A model generated the notes under the pieces. The model was not told the origin of the DNA and did not search any database. It saw only the letters and a list, made by a program, of their open reading frames with translations. 43,290 nucleotides of DNA from Candidatus Dactylopiibacterium sp. (GTDB lineage: Bacteria; Pseudomonadota; Gammaproteobacteria; Burkholderiales; Rhodocyclaceae): NCBI GenBank assembly GCA_031119555.1, contig JAVHXQ010000030.1:1-43290 (forward strand). The letters are read 5' to 3'. Made by a program: the position numbers and the translations under genes. Below are positions 17,098 through 25,524 of the stretch, one piece after another (position 1 is the stretch's first letter; each line of letters begins with the position of its first letter).

Positions 17098-18266
17098 TGA
17101 CCTCCCAGACTCACGCCCCCATCCTTCCGCCCGCCACGCTCGGCATGCTCGGCGGCGGCCAGCTCGGCCGCTTCTTCGTGCGCGCCGCCCACGAAATGGG
17201 CTACCAGGTCTGGGTGCTCGACCCCGATCCCGAAAGCCCGGCGGGCAAGATCGCGGATCGCCATCTCTGCGCGGCCTACGCCGACGAAACGGCGCTGACC
17301 GCCCTCGCCGCGACCTGCGCGGCGGTGACCACCGAGTTCGAGAACGTTCCCGCCCACGCCCTCGAATTCCTCGCCCGCACGCGCCCCGTGCGCCCTGCCG
17401 CCGCCGCCGTGGCGACCTGCCAGCATCGCATCGCGGAGAAGACTTTTCTCGCCGCGCATGGCATCCCGCACGCGCCCTTCCTGGCCGTGGAGACCGCCGC
17501 CGACCTCGACGCCGCCGGCCCGGAACTCTTCCCCGGCATCCTCAAGGTGGCCCGCTTCGGCTACGACGGCAAGGGGCAGGCGCGCGTGACGGACCGCGCC
17601 GAAGCGCAGGCGGCCTTCGCCGCGTTCGGTGGCGAGACCTGCGTGCTCGAACAGATGCTGCCGCTCGACTACGAGGTGTCGGTCGTCCTCGCACGCGACG
17701 CCGCCGGCCACAGCAAGGCCTTTCCGACCGCCGAGAACCAGCACGCGCGCGGCATTCTCGACGTTTCCATCGCGCCCGCGCGCGCCAGCGCCTGCCTGCG
17801 CGACACGGCCGAGGAAATCGCCGCCCGCATCGCCGGGCAGCTCGGCTACGTCGGCACCCTGGGCGTGGAGTTCTTCGTCTCGCGCGGCCAGCTGTATGTG
17901 AACGAAATGGCGCCGCGCCCGCACAACAGCGGCCACTACACCGTGGACGCCTGCGTCACGAGCCAGTACGAGCAGCAGGTGCGCGCGCTCTGCGGCCTGC
18001 CGCTGGGAGACGCACGCGCGCACTCGGCGGCGGTCATGGTGAATCTGCTCGGCGACATCTGGTTCGACGCCGACGGCAACACCCGCGAACCCGACTGGGC
18101 CGCGCTGCTCGCGATCCCCAACCTCAAGCTGCATCTGTACGCCAAGCACGCCGCCCGGCCGGGCCGCAAGATGGGCCACTTCACGGTGATCGACGCCGAC
18201 CCCGCGCGCGCGCAGGCGGTTGCGCTCGCCGCGCGCGCCGCGCTGGGCATCCGGGACGAAGCCTGA
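17097..18266 (+). CDS. purK: N5-carboxyaminoimidazole ribonucleotide synthase PurK
   Basis: ATP-grasp enzyme that carboxylates AIR with bicarbonate to N5-CAIR, the substrate of PurE. It has 389 residues. The N-terminal GMLGGGQLGR (16-25) is diagnostic. ATP-grasp signatures FDGKG-like (RFGYDGKGQ), the nucleotide-contact segment and the metal-binding VNEMAPRPHNSGHYT are intact. The start ATG 17097 shares one base with the SMR stop (TGATG), which decides the start. A one-base overlap in the same TGATG form joins it to the hydrolase gene downstream. Confidence 0.97.
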   Translation: MTSQTHAPILPPATLGMLGGGQLGRFFVRAAHEMGYQVWVLDPDPESPAGKIADRHLCAAYADETALTALAATCAAVTTEFENVPAHALEFLARTRPVRPAAAAVATCQHRIAEKTFLAAHGIPHAPFLAVETAADLDAAGPELFPGILKVARFGYDGKGQARVTDRAEAQAAFAAFGGETCVLEQMLPLDYEVSVVLARDAAGHSKAFPTAENQHARGILDVSIAPARASACLRDTAEEIAARIAGQLGYVGTLGVEFFVSRGQLYVNEMAPRPHNSGHYTVDACVTSQYEQQVRALCGLPLGDARAHSAAVMVNLLGDIWFDADGNTREPDWAALLAIPNLKLHLYAKHAARPGRKMGHFTVIDADPARAQAVALAARAALGIRDEA

Positions 18267-19117
18267 TGTCGCGCCGCCTGCTCGCCAGCCTGCTGTGCGG
18301 CCTGGGCGCCGTGGCTGCCGCGCAGGCCCAGGAGGCCGTGCAGATCCCGCCCGCCGGTCTCTCGACCGCCCCCGCGCCGCTGCCCGGCTTCCTGTTCCGC
18401 GCCGCGGGCGACGGGCCGCACGCGGCCGTCGTGATGCTGCATGGCTGCGGCGGCGCCTACGCGAAGGACGGCGGGCTCAACGCGCGCCATCGCATGTGGG
18501 GTGAATTCCTGGCCGCCCACGGCATCGCCGCGCTGATGCTGGACAGCCTCACGCCGCGCGGCGAACGCAGCCTGTGCACGCAGAAGTTCGCCGATCGCAA
18601 GCTGCGCGAATCCGACCGGCGCGGCGACGCCTACGCCGCGCTCGCCTGGCTGCGCGCCCAACCCGGCATCGCGCCGCAGCGCATCGGCCTGCTGGGCTGG
18701 TCGCACGGGGGCGGCACCACGCTGGACACCATCGCGCGCGCGCCGCGCGCCGGCACGGGCTTCGCATCCGCCGTGGCCTTCTACCCCGGCTGCTCGAAGC
18801 GCGCCCAACGCGCCGAGGCTTACCGGCCGTATGCGCCGCTGCTGATCGTCATGGGCGAAGCCGACGACTGGACGCCCTTCGCGCCCTGCCGCGACCTGGT
18901 CGCCGCGCTCGCCGCGCGCGGCGAGGCCGTGCGCCTGCTGAGCTACCCCGACACTTACCACGACTTCGACAACCCGGCGCTGCGCAGCCGGCGCGTGCGC
19001 GAGGAGGTGCCCAACGGCGTGAATCCCGGCCAGGGCACGACCGTGGCGCCCAACCCCGCCGCGCGCGAGGACGCCAAGCGGCAGGTCCTCGCGTTCTTCC
19101 GCCAGACATTGCCATGA
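18266..19117 (+). CDS. Secreted dienelactone-hydrolase-family alpha/beta hydrolase
   Basis: Alpha/beta hydrolase of 283 residues with an N-terminal signal peptide (cleavage expected after AQA near residue 22), hence probably periplasmic. The nucleophile is Ser146 in GLLGWSHGGG; a Ser rather than the Cys of classical dienelactone hydrolase suggests an esterase. Acid and base candidates are Asp200/201 (GEADDW) and His232 (YHDFD). The oxyanion loop is VVMLHGCGG. The family is broad and the substrate cannot be named. It overlaps purK by one base and the Sua5 gene by four, so it is fully embedded in the folD operon without an obvious pathway link. Confidence 0.88.
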   Translation: MSRRLLASLLCGLGAVAAAQAQEAVQIPPAGLSTAPAPLPGFLFRAAGDGPHAAVVMLHGCGGAYAKDGGLNARHRMWGEFLAAHGIAALMLDSLTPRGERSLCTQKFADRKLRESDRRGDAYAALAWLRAQPGIAPQRIGLLGWSHGGGTTLDTIARAPRAGTGFASAVAFYPGCSKRAQRAEAYRPYAPLLIVMGEADDWTPFAPCRDLVAALAARGEAVRLLSYPDTYHDFDNPALRSRRVREEVPNGVNPGQGTTVAPNPAAREDAKRQVLAFFRQTLP

Positions 19118-20100
19118 TCGAACACGCCACCGAATCCGCCATCGCCCGCGCCGCCGAGCTGCTGCGCGCCGGGCAGCTCGTCGCCCTGCCCACCGAGACC
19201 GTCTACGGCCTCGGGGCGGACGCCGCCAACCCCGACGCGGTGCGCGCCATCTACGCCGCCAAGGAACGCCCGGCCGACCACCCGCTGATCGTGCATCTGG
19301 CCGACGCCGAGGAGATCACCGCGTGGGCCGCCGGGATTCCGCGCGAAGCGATCGCGCTCGCGCGTGCGTTCTGGCCCGGCCCGCTGACGATGATCCTGAA
19401 GAAGGCGCCGGACGTGAATGACGTGGTGAGCGCGGGGCAGGACACCATCGGCCTGCGCGTGCCCGACCACCCCGTCGCGCTCGCCCTGCTGCGCGCCTTC
19501 GGCGGCGGCGTGGCGGCCCCCTCGGCCAACCGGTTCGGGCGCATCAGCCCCACCTGCGCACGGCACGTCGCAGACGACCTCGGCGAACGCGTGGCGATGG
19601 TGCTCGACGGGGGGCCGTGCGACGTGGGCATCGAATCCACCATCATCGACCTGTCGCGCAACGCGCCCGTCGTGCTGCGCCCCGGCATGATCGGCCGCGA
19701 TGCGCTGGCCGCCGTGATCGGCCGCCATGTCCGCCTCAAGGACGAAGACACCGAAGGGCAGCCCGCCCCGCGCGTGCCGGGCGCGCTGGCGGCGCACTAC
19801 GCCCCGCGCACGCCGATGCGCCTCGCGAGCCGGGCCGCCATCGCCGCGGCGCCGGCCGATTGCGCGGTGCTCACGCTGGCGGGGGAATCCGCGCCGGGGC
19901 GCTACGCGATGAGCATAGACGCCCCCTTCGACGCGGCCGGCTACGCGCACGACCTCTACGCCAACCTGCGCGCCCTGGATGCCGCCGGCGCGCGGCAGAT
20001 CCTCGTCGAAACACCACCCGGCGACAGCGCCTGGGATGCCGTGCTCGACCGCCTCGGCCGCGCCGTGACGGGCTCGGGCGACAGCGCCGACGCCCGCTGA
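19114..20100 (+). CDS. L-threonylcarbamoyladenylate synthase, Sua5 type
   Basis: Makes threonylcarbamoyl-AMP from threonine, bicarbonate and ATP for the t6A modification of ANN-decoding tRNAs. The YrdC domain (about 1-200) carries LPTETVYGLGADA (25-37), KERPADHPLIVH, PSANRFGRISPT and GIESTIIDL. The protein is 328 residues, so it also has the C-terminal Sua5 domain (HYAPRTPM onward) and is the long form rather than TsaC/YrdC. It is the last gene of the folD operon, entered by a 4-base ATGA overlap. Only 24 bp separate it from the convergent chemotaxis receptor gene. Confidence 0.95.
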   Translation: MIEHATESAIARAAELLRAGQLVALPTETVYGLGADAANPDAVRAIYAAKERPADHPLIVHLADAEEITAWAAGIPREAIALARAFWPGPLTMILKKAPDVNDVVSAGQDTIGLRVPDHPVALALLRAFGGGVAAPSANRFGRISPTCARHVADDLGERVAMVLDGGPCDVGIESTIIDLSRNAPVVLRPGMIGRDALAAVIGRHVRLKDEDTEGQPAPRVPGALAAHYAPRTPMRLASRAAIAAAPADCAVLTLAGESAPGRYAMSIDAPFDAAGYAHDLYANLRALDAAGARQILVETPPGDSAWDAVLDRLGRAVTGSGDSADAR

Positions 20101-20124
20101 GGCGGGCGCGGCGGCGCGGGTGCG

Positions 20125-21744
20125 TCACAGCCGGTAGGCCGCCACCACCTGTTGCATCGAGGCGGCCAGACGGTCCAGCTCGCGCGCGGCATCCGCGCTC
20201 TCGCCCGCCGCCGCGCTCGATTCGTCCGACATCTGCGCGATGCGCTCGACCTGCTGCGCAATGGCGGTGCTGGTGGCGCCCTGCTCGCGGATCGCATCGG
20301 TGATCTCGCTGACCATGTCCACCGCCTGGCGGCTGGCATTGCCGATCTGGTGGATGGAGGCGCTCGCGTCCTGCGCGCGCTGCACGCCGTCGTTCACGCG
20401 CTCGACGGCCTGCTCCATGCCATCCACGGCGGTGCGCGCACCGTGCCGCACGCGCTCGACCATCGCCGAGATTTCCTGCGTCGATTGCGCGGTCCGCTCG
20501 GCGAGCTTGCGCACCTCGTCCGCCACGACCGCGAATCCCCGCCCCTGTTCGCCCGCGCGCGCGGCTTCGATGGCCGCATTGAGCGCCAGCAGGTTGGTCT
20601 GGTCCGCCACTTCGCGGATCACCGCGACCACGCTGGAGATCTGCTCGCTCTGCGCGCCCAGTTCGCGGATGCTGCCCGCCGCGCGCTCCACGGCGCCCGC
20701 GATGCTGTTGATGTCTTCCACGGTCTGCCCGATCACGCGCTCGCCGGAGGCTGCCAGCTCTCCCGACGAATTGGACAGCATGCGCGCCTCGGCCGCGCGG
20801 TCGCCCACGTGCGAGATGCTGACCGTCATCTCCTCGACCGCCGCCGCCATGCTGGCCGCCGCCGCGCTCTGCGCCTGGGCCGCGCCCGCGACCTGGCCCG
20901 ACGTTTCGCTCATGCGCGTGGACGCCTCGGCTACCGAGCGCGCCCCCGTGCTGATGGCGCCCAGGTCGCGCTGCATGGAGGTCAGCAACTGGTTCAGGGC
21001 TTTCGCCGTGAGGCCCAGTTCGTCCTCGCCCTTGGCCGGCACGCGCAGCGTGAAATCGCGCTCGCGCTCGATGCGCGCCACGGTCTCCTGCACCCCGGCG
21101 AGACCGGCGCCGATGCTGCGCACGAGGAAAATGCCTATGCCGCCGGTGGCCAGCAAGGCAATCACGATGACCGCCGCCGAGGCAAAGCGCGCCCGCGTGC
21201 CGAAGCGTTCGGCGGCCACGGCCTCCTGCGCGGAGCGCTGTTCGTTGAAGTCGGCCAGCTTCTCGAGCGCCGCGTAGGCGGCTTCGCCCGCGGGCACGAG
21301 GCGGGTGTCGCTCGCCACGCGCGCGTCGACGCTCTGATCCTGACGCGAGAACTGCAGCACCTCGTTGGCCGCGCTCTTGAAATCCTCGATGGCGGCCAGC
21401 GCTGCCTCCGCGAGCGGGCGTCCGCCGGCATCGGTCTGCAGCGCCTGGAACTGGCGCGACTGCTCGGAGATCTTGTCCAGCTCACCCTTGATGATCTGCT
21501 CGATCGCGGCCTTGCGTTCCTCGCTGCCGATCAGCATGTGGGAGCGCACGCTGCCCTGCAGCCGCAGCAGTTCCACTTCGGTCGCATCGATGGCGTTGAT
21601 GGAGGGCAAGGTGCTCCCGTTGAGCACCGCCAGCGACTCGAAGAGCCGGCTGGAGGTGAACAGCCCCACGCCGCCGACGAACAGCAGGCCCAGGGCCGCC
21701 ACGGCAATCAGGCCCCCCAGGCGCTTCACGATGGTTATCTTCAT
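20125..21744 (-). CDS. Methyl-accepting chemotaxis protein
   Basis: Inner-membrane chemoreceptor of 539 residues. TM1 (about 9-30), a periplasmic four-helix-bundle-type sensor of roughly 155 residues, TM2 ([20 protein letters not shown]), a HAMP linker and a long cytoplasmic signalling hairpin are visible. The tip is the invariant [20 protein letters not shown] region. No C-terminal CheR-binding pentapeptide is seen; the chain ends [10 protein letters not shown]. The start at 21744 has AGAGAAGG upstream and places TM1 at the N-terminus. The ligand is unknown and no other chemotaxis genes lie nearby, so it is an orphan receptor locus. Confidence 0.95.
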   Translation of the reverse strand: MKITIVKRLGGLIAVAALGLLFVGGVGLFTSSRLFESLAVLNGSTLPSINAIDATEVELLRLQGSVRSHMLIGSEERKAAIEQIIKGELDKISEQSRQFQALQTDAGGRPLAEAALAAIEDFKSAANEVLQFSRQDQSVDARVASDTRLVPAGEAAYAALEKLADFNEQRSAQEAVAAERFGTRARFASAAVIVIALLATGGIGIFLVRSIGAGLAGVQETVARIERERDFTLRVPAKGEDELGLTAKALNQLLTSMQRDLGAISTGARSVAEASTRMSETSGQVAGAAQAQSAAAASMAAAVEEMTVSISHVGDRAAEARMLSNSSGELAASGERVIGQTVEDINSIAGAVERAAGSIRELGAQSEQISSVVAVIREVADQTNLLALNAAIEAARAGEQGRGFAVVADEVRKLAERTAQSTQEISAMVERVRHGARTAVDGMEQAVERVNDGVQRAQDASASIHQIGNASRQAVDMVSEITDAIREQGATSTAIAQQVERIAQMSDESSAAAGESADAARELDRLAASMQQVVAAYRL

Positions 21745-21844
21745 TGCCTTCTCTCTTTCTGGATATCGCACGGCGTCTGCAAACGCCGTCGCGCTGGCGC
21801 CAGTGAGAACGGCAGGCAGCGTGCCGACTTGAGCCAATACGCCC

Positions 21845-21881
21845 AAATAAACACGGCCCGCCGTTGCCGGCGGGCCGTGTC
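21845..21881 (-). terminator. Intrinsic terminator of the azoR-pirin operon
   Basis: A perfect 13-bp stem (plus-strand arms 21852-21864 and 21869-21881) has the loop TTGC. Read on the minus strand it is followed by TTATTT. It starts 18 bases after the pirin stop codon. It would also insulate the chemoreceptor gene from read-through. Confidence 0.85.
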
Positions 21882-21898
21882 GGAGGGCCAGGCGCGCG

Positions 21899-22786
21899 TC
21901 AGCCCTCGCGCTGCACGCGGGCGGCCTCGAAGAAGCCGCGCCGATAGTCGTCCAGCGTCTGCTGGATCTGCTCGCCGGTGTTCATGACGAACGGCCCGTA
22001 TTGCGCGATCGGTTCATTGAGCGGCGCACCGGCGACCAGGATCACACGCGACGCCACGCTGGCGACGATGCGCACGCCCGGCGCGCCGTCGTTGGCGAGA
22101 ATCGCCATGCTGCGGTCCGGCACCTCGCGCCCCTCCACGTCCACCGTGCCCCGGTAGGTATAGAGAAAAGCGTTGTGCCCCACCGGCAGCGCCTGCTCGA
22201 ACACCGCCCCGGCCGGCAGATGCAGGTCGAGGAACAGCGGCTCGGTCACGGGACGCTCGACGGCGCCGCTCACGCCCTGGCTGCTGCCCGCGATCACGCG
22301 CACGCGCACGCCAGCCGCCGTGAGCGCTTCGGGGATCGCGTCGCCCGGAATGTCGCGATAGTGGGGCGCGCACATCTTGTCGCGCGCGGGCAGGTTCAGC
22401 CACAGCTGGAAGCCTTCCATGAGGCCGGCTTCCTGCTCGGGCAGCTCGGAGTGGATCAGCCCCGACCCGGCGGTCATCCACTGCGCGCCGCCCGGGCCGA
22501 GCAGGCCCGAGTTGCCGGCGCTGTCGTGATGGCGCATGCGCCCCGCGATCATGTAGGTGACCGTTTCGAAGCCCCGGTGCGGGTGATCGGGAAAGCCGCC
22601 GATGTAGTCGTCGGGGTTCTCGTTGCGGAAGGCGTCCAGCATCAGGAAGGGGTCGAGCCGGCGTTGCAGGTCGTGCGTGAGCACGCGCGTGAGCTTCACG
22701 CCCGCGCCGTCGGACGTCGCACGGCCGGCCACGAGACGCTCCACCGCGCGCGAGGCGAAGCGGGTGTTTTCGATGACGGTGTTCAT
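21899..22786 (-). CDS. Pirin family protein (bicupin)
   Basis: Iron-binding bicupin of 295 residues. The N-terminal cupin has all four metal ligands of pirin: His68 and His70 ([12 protein letters not shown]), His112 and Glu114 (GLIHSELPE). Bacterial pirins act as quercetinase-like dioxygenases or as regulators of metabolic enzymes; which applies here cannot be told. The start [10 protein letters not shown] has AAAGGAG upstream. It follows azoR by 52 bp and is divergent, through azoR, from a LysR regulator, an arrangement that suggests response to quinone or electrophile stress (inference). Confidence 0.94.
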   Translation of the reverse strand: MNTVIENTRFASRAVERLVAGRATSDGAGVKLTRVLTHDLQRRLDPFLMLDAFRNENPDDYIGGFPDHPHRGFETVTYMIAGRMRHHDSAGNSGLLGPGGAQWMTAGSGLIHSELPEQEAGLMEGFQLWLNLPARDKMCAPHYRDIPGDAIPEALTAAGVRVRVIAGSSQGVSGAVERPVTEPLFLDLHLPAGAVFEQALPVGHNAFLYTYRGTVDVEGREVPDRSMAILANDGAPGVRIVASVASRVILVAGAPLNEPIAQYGPFVMNTGEQIQQTLDDYRRGFFEAARVQREG

Positions 22787-22838
22787 GATGTCTGCTCCTT
22801 TCGCGGCGCGGGCCGGGGGCAGCCCGCGCGGTTTACCT

Positions 22839-23432
22839 TCAGATCGCCAGCGCCGCGATCTCGGCGTCGGCGGCCGCAAGCGCCTTGCTCGCGGCGTCTT
22901 CTCCCATGGCCAGCCCTTCGGCATGGATGAAGGTGATGTCGGTCATGCCCAGGAAACCCAGCACGCTCCTGAGGTAAGGCACCTGCGAGTCGGCGGGGGT
23001 GTCGCGATAAAGCCCCCCGCGCGCCAGCGTCACGTAGACCTTCTTGCCCTTGAGCAGGCCTTCGGGCCCGTTCTCGGTATAGCGGAAAGTCACACCCGCG
23101 CGGGCGATGGCGTCGATCCAGGCCTTGAGCTGGACGGGCACGCCGAAGTTGTACATCGGCACCCCCAGCACGATCACGTCGGCCGCCTGCACTTCGCGGA
23201 TGGTCGCGTCATCGATGGCGGCGCGCGCCGATTGCTCCGGCGTGCGGGCATCCGCCGGCGTGAACAGCGCGCCCAGCGCGGCTTCGTCGAGCACGGGCTG
23301 CTGCGTGGTGTCGCGCACGGTCAGCACGGCGCCGGGGTGAGCGGCGAGCACGCGCGCGGCGATGGTGCCGGCCAGGCGGGAAGAGGCGGAGGCGTTGCCG
23401 CGGACACTGGAATTGACTTGCAGGATGTTCAT
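22839..23432 (-). CDS. azoR: FMN-dependent NADH:quinone oxidoreductase/azoreductase AzoR
   Basis: Flavodoxin-fold dimeric flavoprotein of 197 residues that reduces quinones, azo dyes and nitroaromatics with NADH. Family motifs: the N-terminal [10 protein letters not shown] with phosphate-loop Ser residues, the flavin-binding [16 protein letters not shown], and VTLARGGLY. The start chosen is MNILQVNS; nine further in-frame codons upstream lack a ribosome binding site and are unlike the family. It is the first gene of the azoR-pirin operon and is divergent from the LysR gene with a 111-bp gap. Confidence 0.95.
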   Translation of the reverse strand: MNILQVNSSVRGNASASSRLAGTIAARVLAAHPGAVLTVRDTTQQPVLDEAALGALFTPADARTPEQSARAAIDDATIREVQAADVIVLGVPMYNFGVPVQLKAWIDAIARAGVTFRYTENGPEGLLKGKKVYVTLARGGLYRDTPADSQVPYLRSVLGFLGMTDITFIHAEGLAMGEDAASKALAAADAEIAALAI

Positions 23433-23512
23433 ATCGGTCTCCCAAGGGGTTGAAGGCATGACCGAACTTTATTCTTCGCACGGACGCACCGGAAGGCCGA
23501 TGAACGGATAGC

Positions 23513-23534
23513 ATTGTTCCACCAAAGCAACAAT
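23513..23534. promoter_or_regulatory. Inverted repeat, candidate LysR-regulator binding site
   Basis: ATTGTT (23513-23518) and AACAAT (23529-23534) form a perfect 6-bp inverted repeat with a 10-bp spacer, in the 111-bp divergent gap. It ends 9 bp before the lysR ATG, a position fitting autorepression and divergent control of azoR. LysR-family sites are often interrupted dyads of this size, although the classical T-N11-A core is not exact. Confidence 0.5.
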
Positions 23535-23543
23535 CGACCCGCC

Positions 23544-24452
23544 ATGGAACTCGACGCCAACGACCTCCTGCTCTTCGCCCGCGTCATGGAATGCGGCAGT
23601 TTCTCGGCCGCCGCCGAGCGCGGCGGGCTCCCCAAATCCACCGTATCGCGCCGCATCGCCGCGCTCGAAAGCCGCCTCGGTGAGCGCCTCATCACGCGCA
23701 GCACGCGGCGCCTGCTGCTGACGGACTTCGGCCGCGGCATTCTCGAGCACGCGCGCCGCCTGCAGGAGGAAGCCGAAGCGGCGGCGGCCTTCGCGCAGCA
23801 TCGTCAGGCCGCCGTGCGCGGGCGGCTGCGGGTCAGCATGCCGGGAGACTTCGCCGAGTGGCTGCTGCCGCCGCTGCTGCTGCAGTTCGCGGCAACCTAC
23901 CCTGAAGTAAAGCTGGATCTCGATCTGTCGGCGCGTCGCGTGGACATCCTCGGCGAGCAGTTCGACCTGGCCCTCCGCGTGGCGGCCCGCCTGCCCGACG
24001 ATGCCACGCTCGTGGCGCGCGCGCTGTTCGAGATCCACGCCGGTCTGTATGCGAGCCCCGCCTACCTGAAACGCTACGGTACGCCAGCCAGCCCCGACGC
24101 GCTCATGCAGCACACCGCGCTGCACCTGATGGCCAGCAACGGCGAGCCGCAACGCTGGCGCCTGCGCCACGGCGACGACCACTGGGAAGACCTGCCCGCC
24201 GGCCCCATCGGGGCCAATTCGGTCTCCCTGCTATGCCAGCTGGCCATGCACGGGCTGGGCATCGCGGGCCTGTCCTCGCGCTTCGTGCAGGACGCGGTGG
24301 CGGCAGGGCGCCTCGTGCGCGTGCTGCCGGAATGGGAGCTGCCCGCGATGACGGTGTGGGCCGTGATGCCCGGGCGGCGCCTGATCCCGGCGCGGACGCG
24401 GGCGTTTCTGGAAACGCTCGCGAGCAATCTGGCCCTCACCTCCGCGCGCTGA
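23544..24452 (+). CDS. LysR-family transcriptional regulator
   Basis: 302 residues with an N-terminal winged helix (MECGSFSAAAERGGLPKSTVSRRIAALE, quoted in two parts: MECGSFSAAAERGG and LPKSTVSRRIAALE). An effector domain follows from about residue 90 (GRLRVSMPGDFAEWLLP). Sequence style matches the CrgA/AaeR-like group that often sits beside quinone oxidoreductases. The ATG 23544 aligns with the family start; an in-frame ATG ten codons upstream overlaps the operator-like dyad. It is divergent from azoR-pirin, its likely target. Confidence 0.93.
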   Translation: MELDANDLLLFARVMECGSFSAAAERGGLPKSTVSRRIAALESRLGERLITRSTRRLLLTDFGRGILEHARRLQEEAEAAAAFAQHRQAAVRGRLRVSMPGDFAEWLLPPLLLQFAATYPEVKLDLDLSARRVDILGEQFDLALRVAARLPDDATLVARALFEIHAGLYASPAYLKRYGTPASPDALMQHTALHLMASNGEPQRWRLRHGDDHWEDLPAGPIGANSVSLLCQLAMHGLGIAGLSSRFVQDAVAAGRLVRVLPEWELPAMTVWAVMPGRRLIPARTRAFLETLASNLALTSAR

Positions 24453-24460
24453 AACGACGA

Positions 24461-24480
24461 CGGCCACCCGGAGGTGGCCG
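24461..24480. terminator. Hairpin between convergent lysR and rpoH genes
   Basis: CGGCCACC, loop CGGA, then GGTGGCCG form a perfect 8-bp stem in the 51-bp gap between two convergent stop codons. U-rich tails are lacking on both sides (the minus strand gives TCGTCGTTTC), so its efficiency as a terminator is doubtful. Confidence 0.4.
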
Positions 24481-24503
24481 CCGCGAGGTCCGCAAAGCGC
24501 GGG

Positions 24504-25352
24504 TCAGGCGCTCAGCGCCAGACGCATCTTCTGCATGGCCTTGGCCTCGATCTGGCGGATGCGCTCGGCGGAAACGCCATACTCGGCGGCCAGCTCGTGC
24601 AGCGTGGCGGGGTTGTCCTCGACGAGCCAGCGGCGCTGCACGATGGCGCGCGAGCGTTCGTCCAGCCCCGCGAGCGCCCCCTTGAGCCCCTGATCGTGCA
24701 GCCGCGCGGTTTCGGCGGCGGCGATCACCTCGACGGGCTCGGCGGATTCGTCGGCCAGCCAGTCGATGGGCGCGGCGCGCTCGTCGTCGTCATCCGGATT
24801 GCGGTCGATACCGATCTCGCCACCCGCGAAGCGGGTTTCCATCTCGACGACTTCCTCGGGCTTCACGCCCAGCTTGCCGGCGATGCCGCGGACGTCCTCG
24901 GGCGACAGCGAAGCGGCGTCGCCCCGCATCGAACGCAGGTTGAAGAAGAGCTTGCGCTGCGCCTTGGTGGTGGCGATCTTCACAAGGCGCCAGTTGCGCA
25001 CGATGTATTCGTGGATTTCGGCCTTGATCCAGTGCATCGCGAAAGACACCAGACGCACGCCGCGTGCGGGATCGAAGCGCTTCACGGCCTTCATGAGGCC
25101 GATGTTGCCTTCCTGGATCAGGTCGGCGTGAGGCAGCCCATAGCCCAGGTAGTTGCGCGCGATAGAGATCACCAGACGCAGGTGCGACAGCACGAGCTGA
25201 CGCGCGGCGTCCAGATCGTTGTCGTTCTTCAGGCGCTGGGCGAGCGCCTGCTCCTGTGCTTCGGTCAGCAGCGGGTAGCGGTTGACGGCCTGAACGTACT
25301 GATCGATGTTGCCCAGTGCGTTGGGAACCGGAAAAGCCAGCGCTTGCGTCAT
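24504..25352 (-). CDS. rpoH: RNA polymerase heat-shock sigma factor RpoH (sigma32)
   Basis: Alternative sigma factor that directs transcription of chaperone and protease genes. 282 residues. The RpoH box QRKLFFNLR (132-140) distinguishes it from other sigma70 paralogues. Region 2 (YLGYGLPHADLIQEGNIGLM) and the region 4 helix-turn-helix (LHELAAEYGVSAERIRQIEA) are complete. ATG 25352 has GGAGG upstream; earlier in-frame codons fall in the 5' leader hairpin. A perfect CIRCE operator lies 49 bp upstream, so HrcA probably represses rpoH itself, in addition to the usual post-transcriptional control. Confidence 0.97.
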   Translation of the reverse strand: MTQALAFPVPNALGNIDQYVQAVNRYPLLTEAQEQALAQRLKNDNDLDAARQLVLSHLRLVISIARNYLGYGLPHADLIQEGNIGLMKAVKRFDPARGVRLVSFAMHWIKAEIHEYIVRNWRLVKIATTKAQRKLFFNLRSMRGDAASLSPEDVRGIAGKLGVKPEEVVEMETRFAGGEIGIDRNPDDDDERAAPIDWLADESAEPVEVIAAAETARLHDQGLKGALAGLDERSRAIVQRRWLVEDNPATLHELAAEYGVSAERIRQIEAKAMQKMRLALSA

Positions 25353-25371
25353 GTTTCTACCTCCAGGGACT

Positions 25372-25393
25372 CCGGTGGCCTGATGACCACCGG
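25372..25393 (-). other. Hairpin in the rpoH 5' leader
   Basis: On the minus strand CCGGTGG, an 8-base loop TCATCAGG, then CCACCGG form a perfect 7-bp GC-rich stem. It lies between the CIRCE operator and the rpoH Shine-Dalgarno GGAGG, about 20 bases before the ATG. It could be part of a temperature-sensitive leader or a transcript-stabilising structure. The stem itself does not pair with the Shine-Dalgarno sequence. Confidence 0.55.
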
Positions 25394-25400
25394 CCATATG

Positions 25401-25427
25401 TTAGCACTCTGCCCTATTGAGTGCTAA
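25401..25427. promoter_or_regulatory. CIRCE element (HrcA operator) upstream of rpoH
   Basis: TTAGCACTC (25401-25409), nine bases, GAGTGCTAA (25419-25427): an exact match to the CIRCE consensus including spacer length. CIRCE is bound by HrcA and normally precedes groESL or hrcA-grpE-dnaK. On the minus strand TTAGCA and TAACAT, 18 bp apart, could be the -35 and -10, so HrcA binding would occlude the promoter. The nearest gene downstream is rpoH. The ssb gene ends before the site, so it is not a target. Confidence 0.95.
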
Positions 25428-25463
25428 ACGCCGCCCGAAGTTCCAGCCTGCCCCGGTCCAACG

Positions 25464-25495
25464 ACAAGGCCCGCCTCCTTGCGGCGGGCGGGCCT
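25464..25495 (-). terminator. Probable intrinsic terminator of ssb
   Basis: Arms AGGCCCGCC (25467-25475) and GGCGGGCCT (25487-25495) pair perfectly over 9 bp with an 11-base loop. On the minus strand the hairpin comes 29 bases after the ssb stop and is followed by TGTCGTT, a weak U-tract. It separates ssb from the rpoH promoter. Confidence 0.6.
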
Positions 25496-25524
25496 CGCGA
25501 TCCTGCAGGCGGCGCTGGCGGCGA

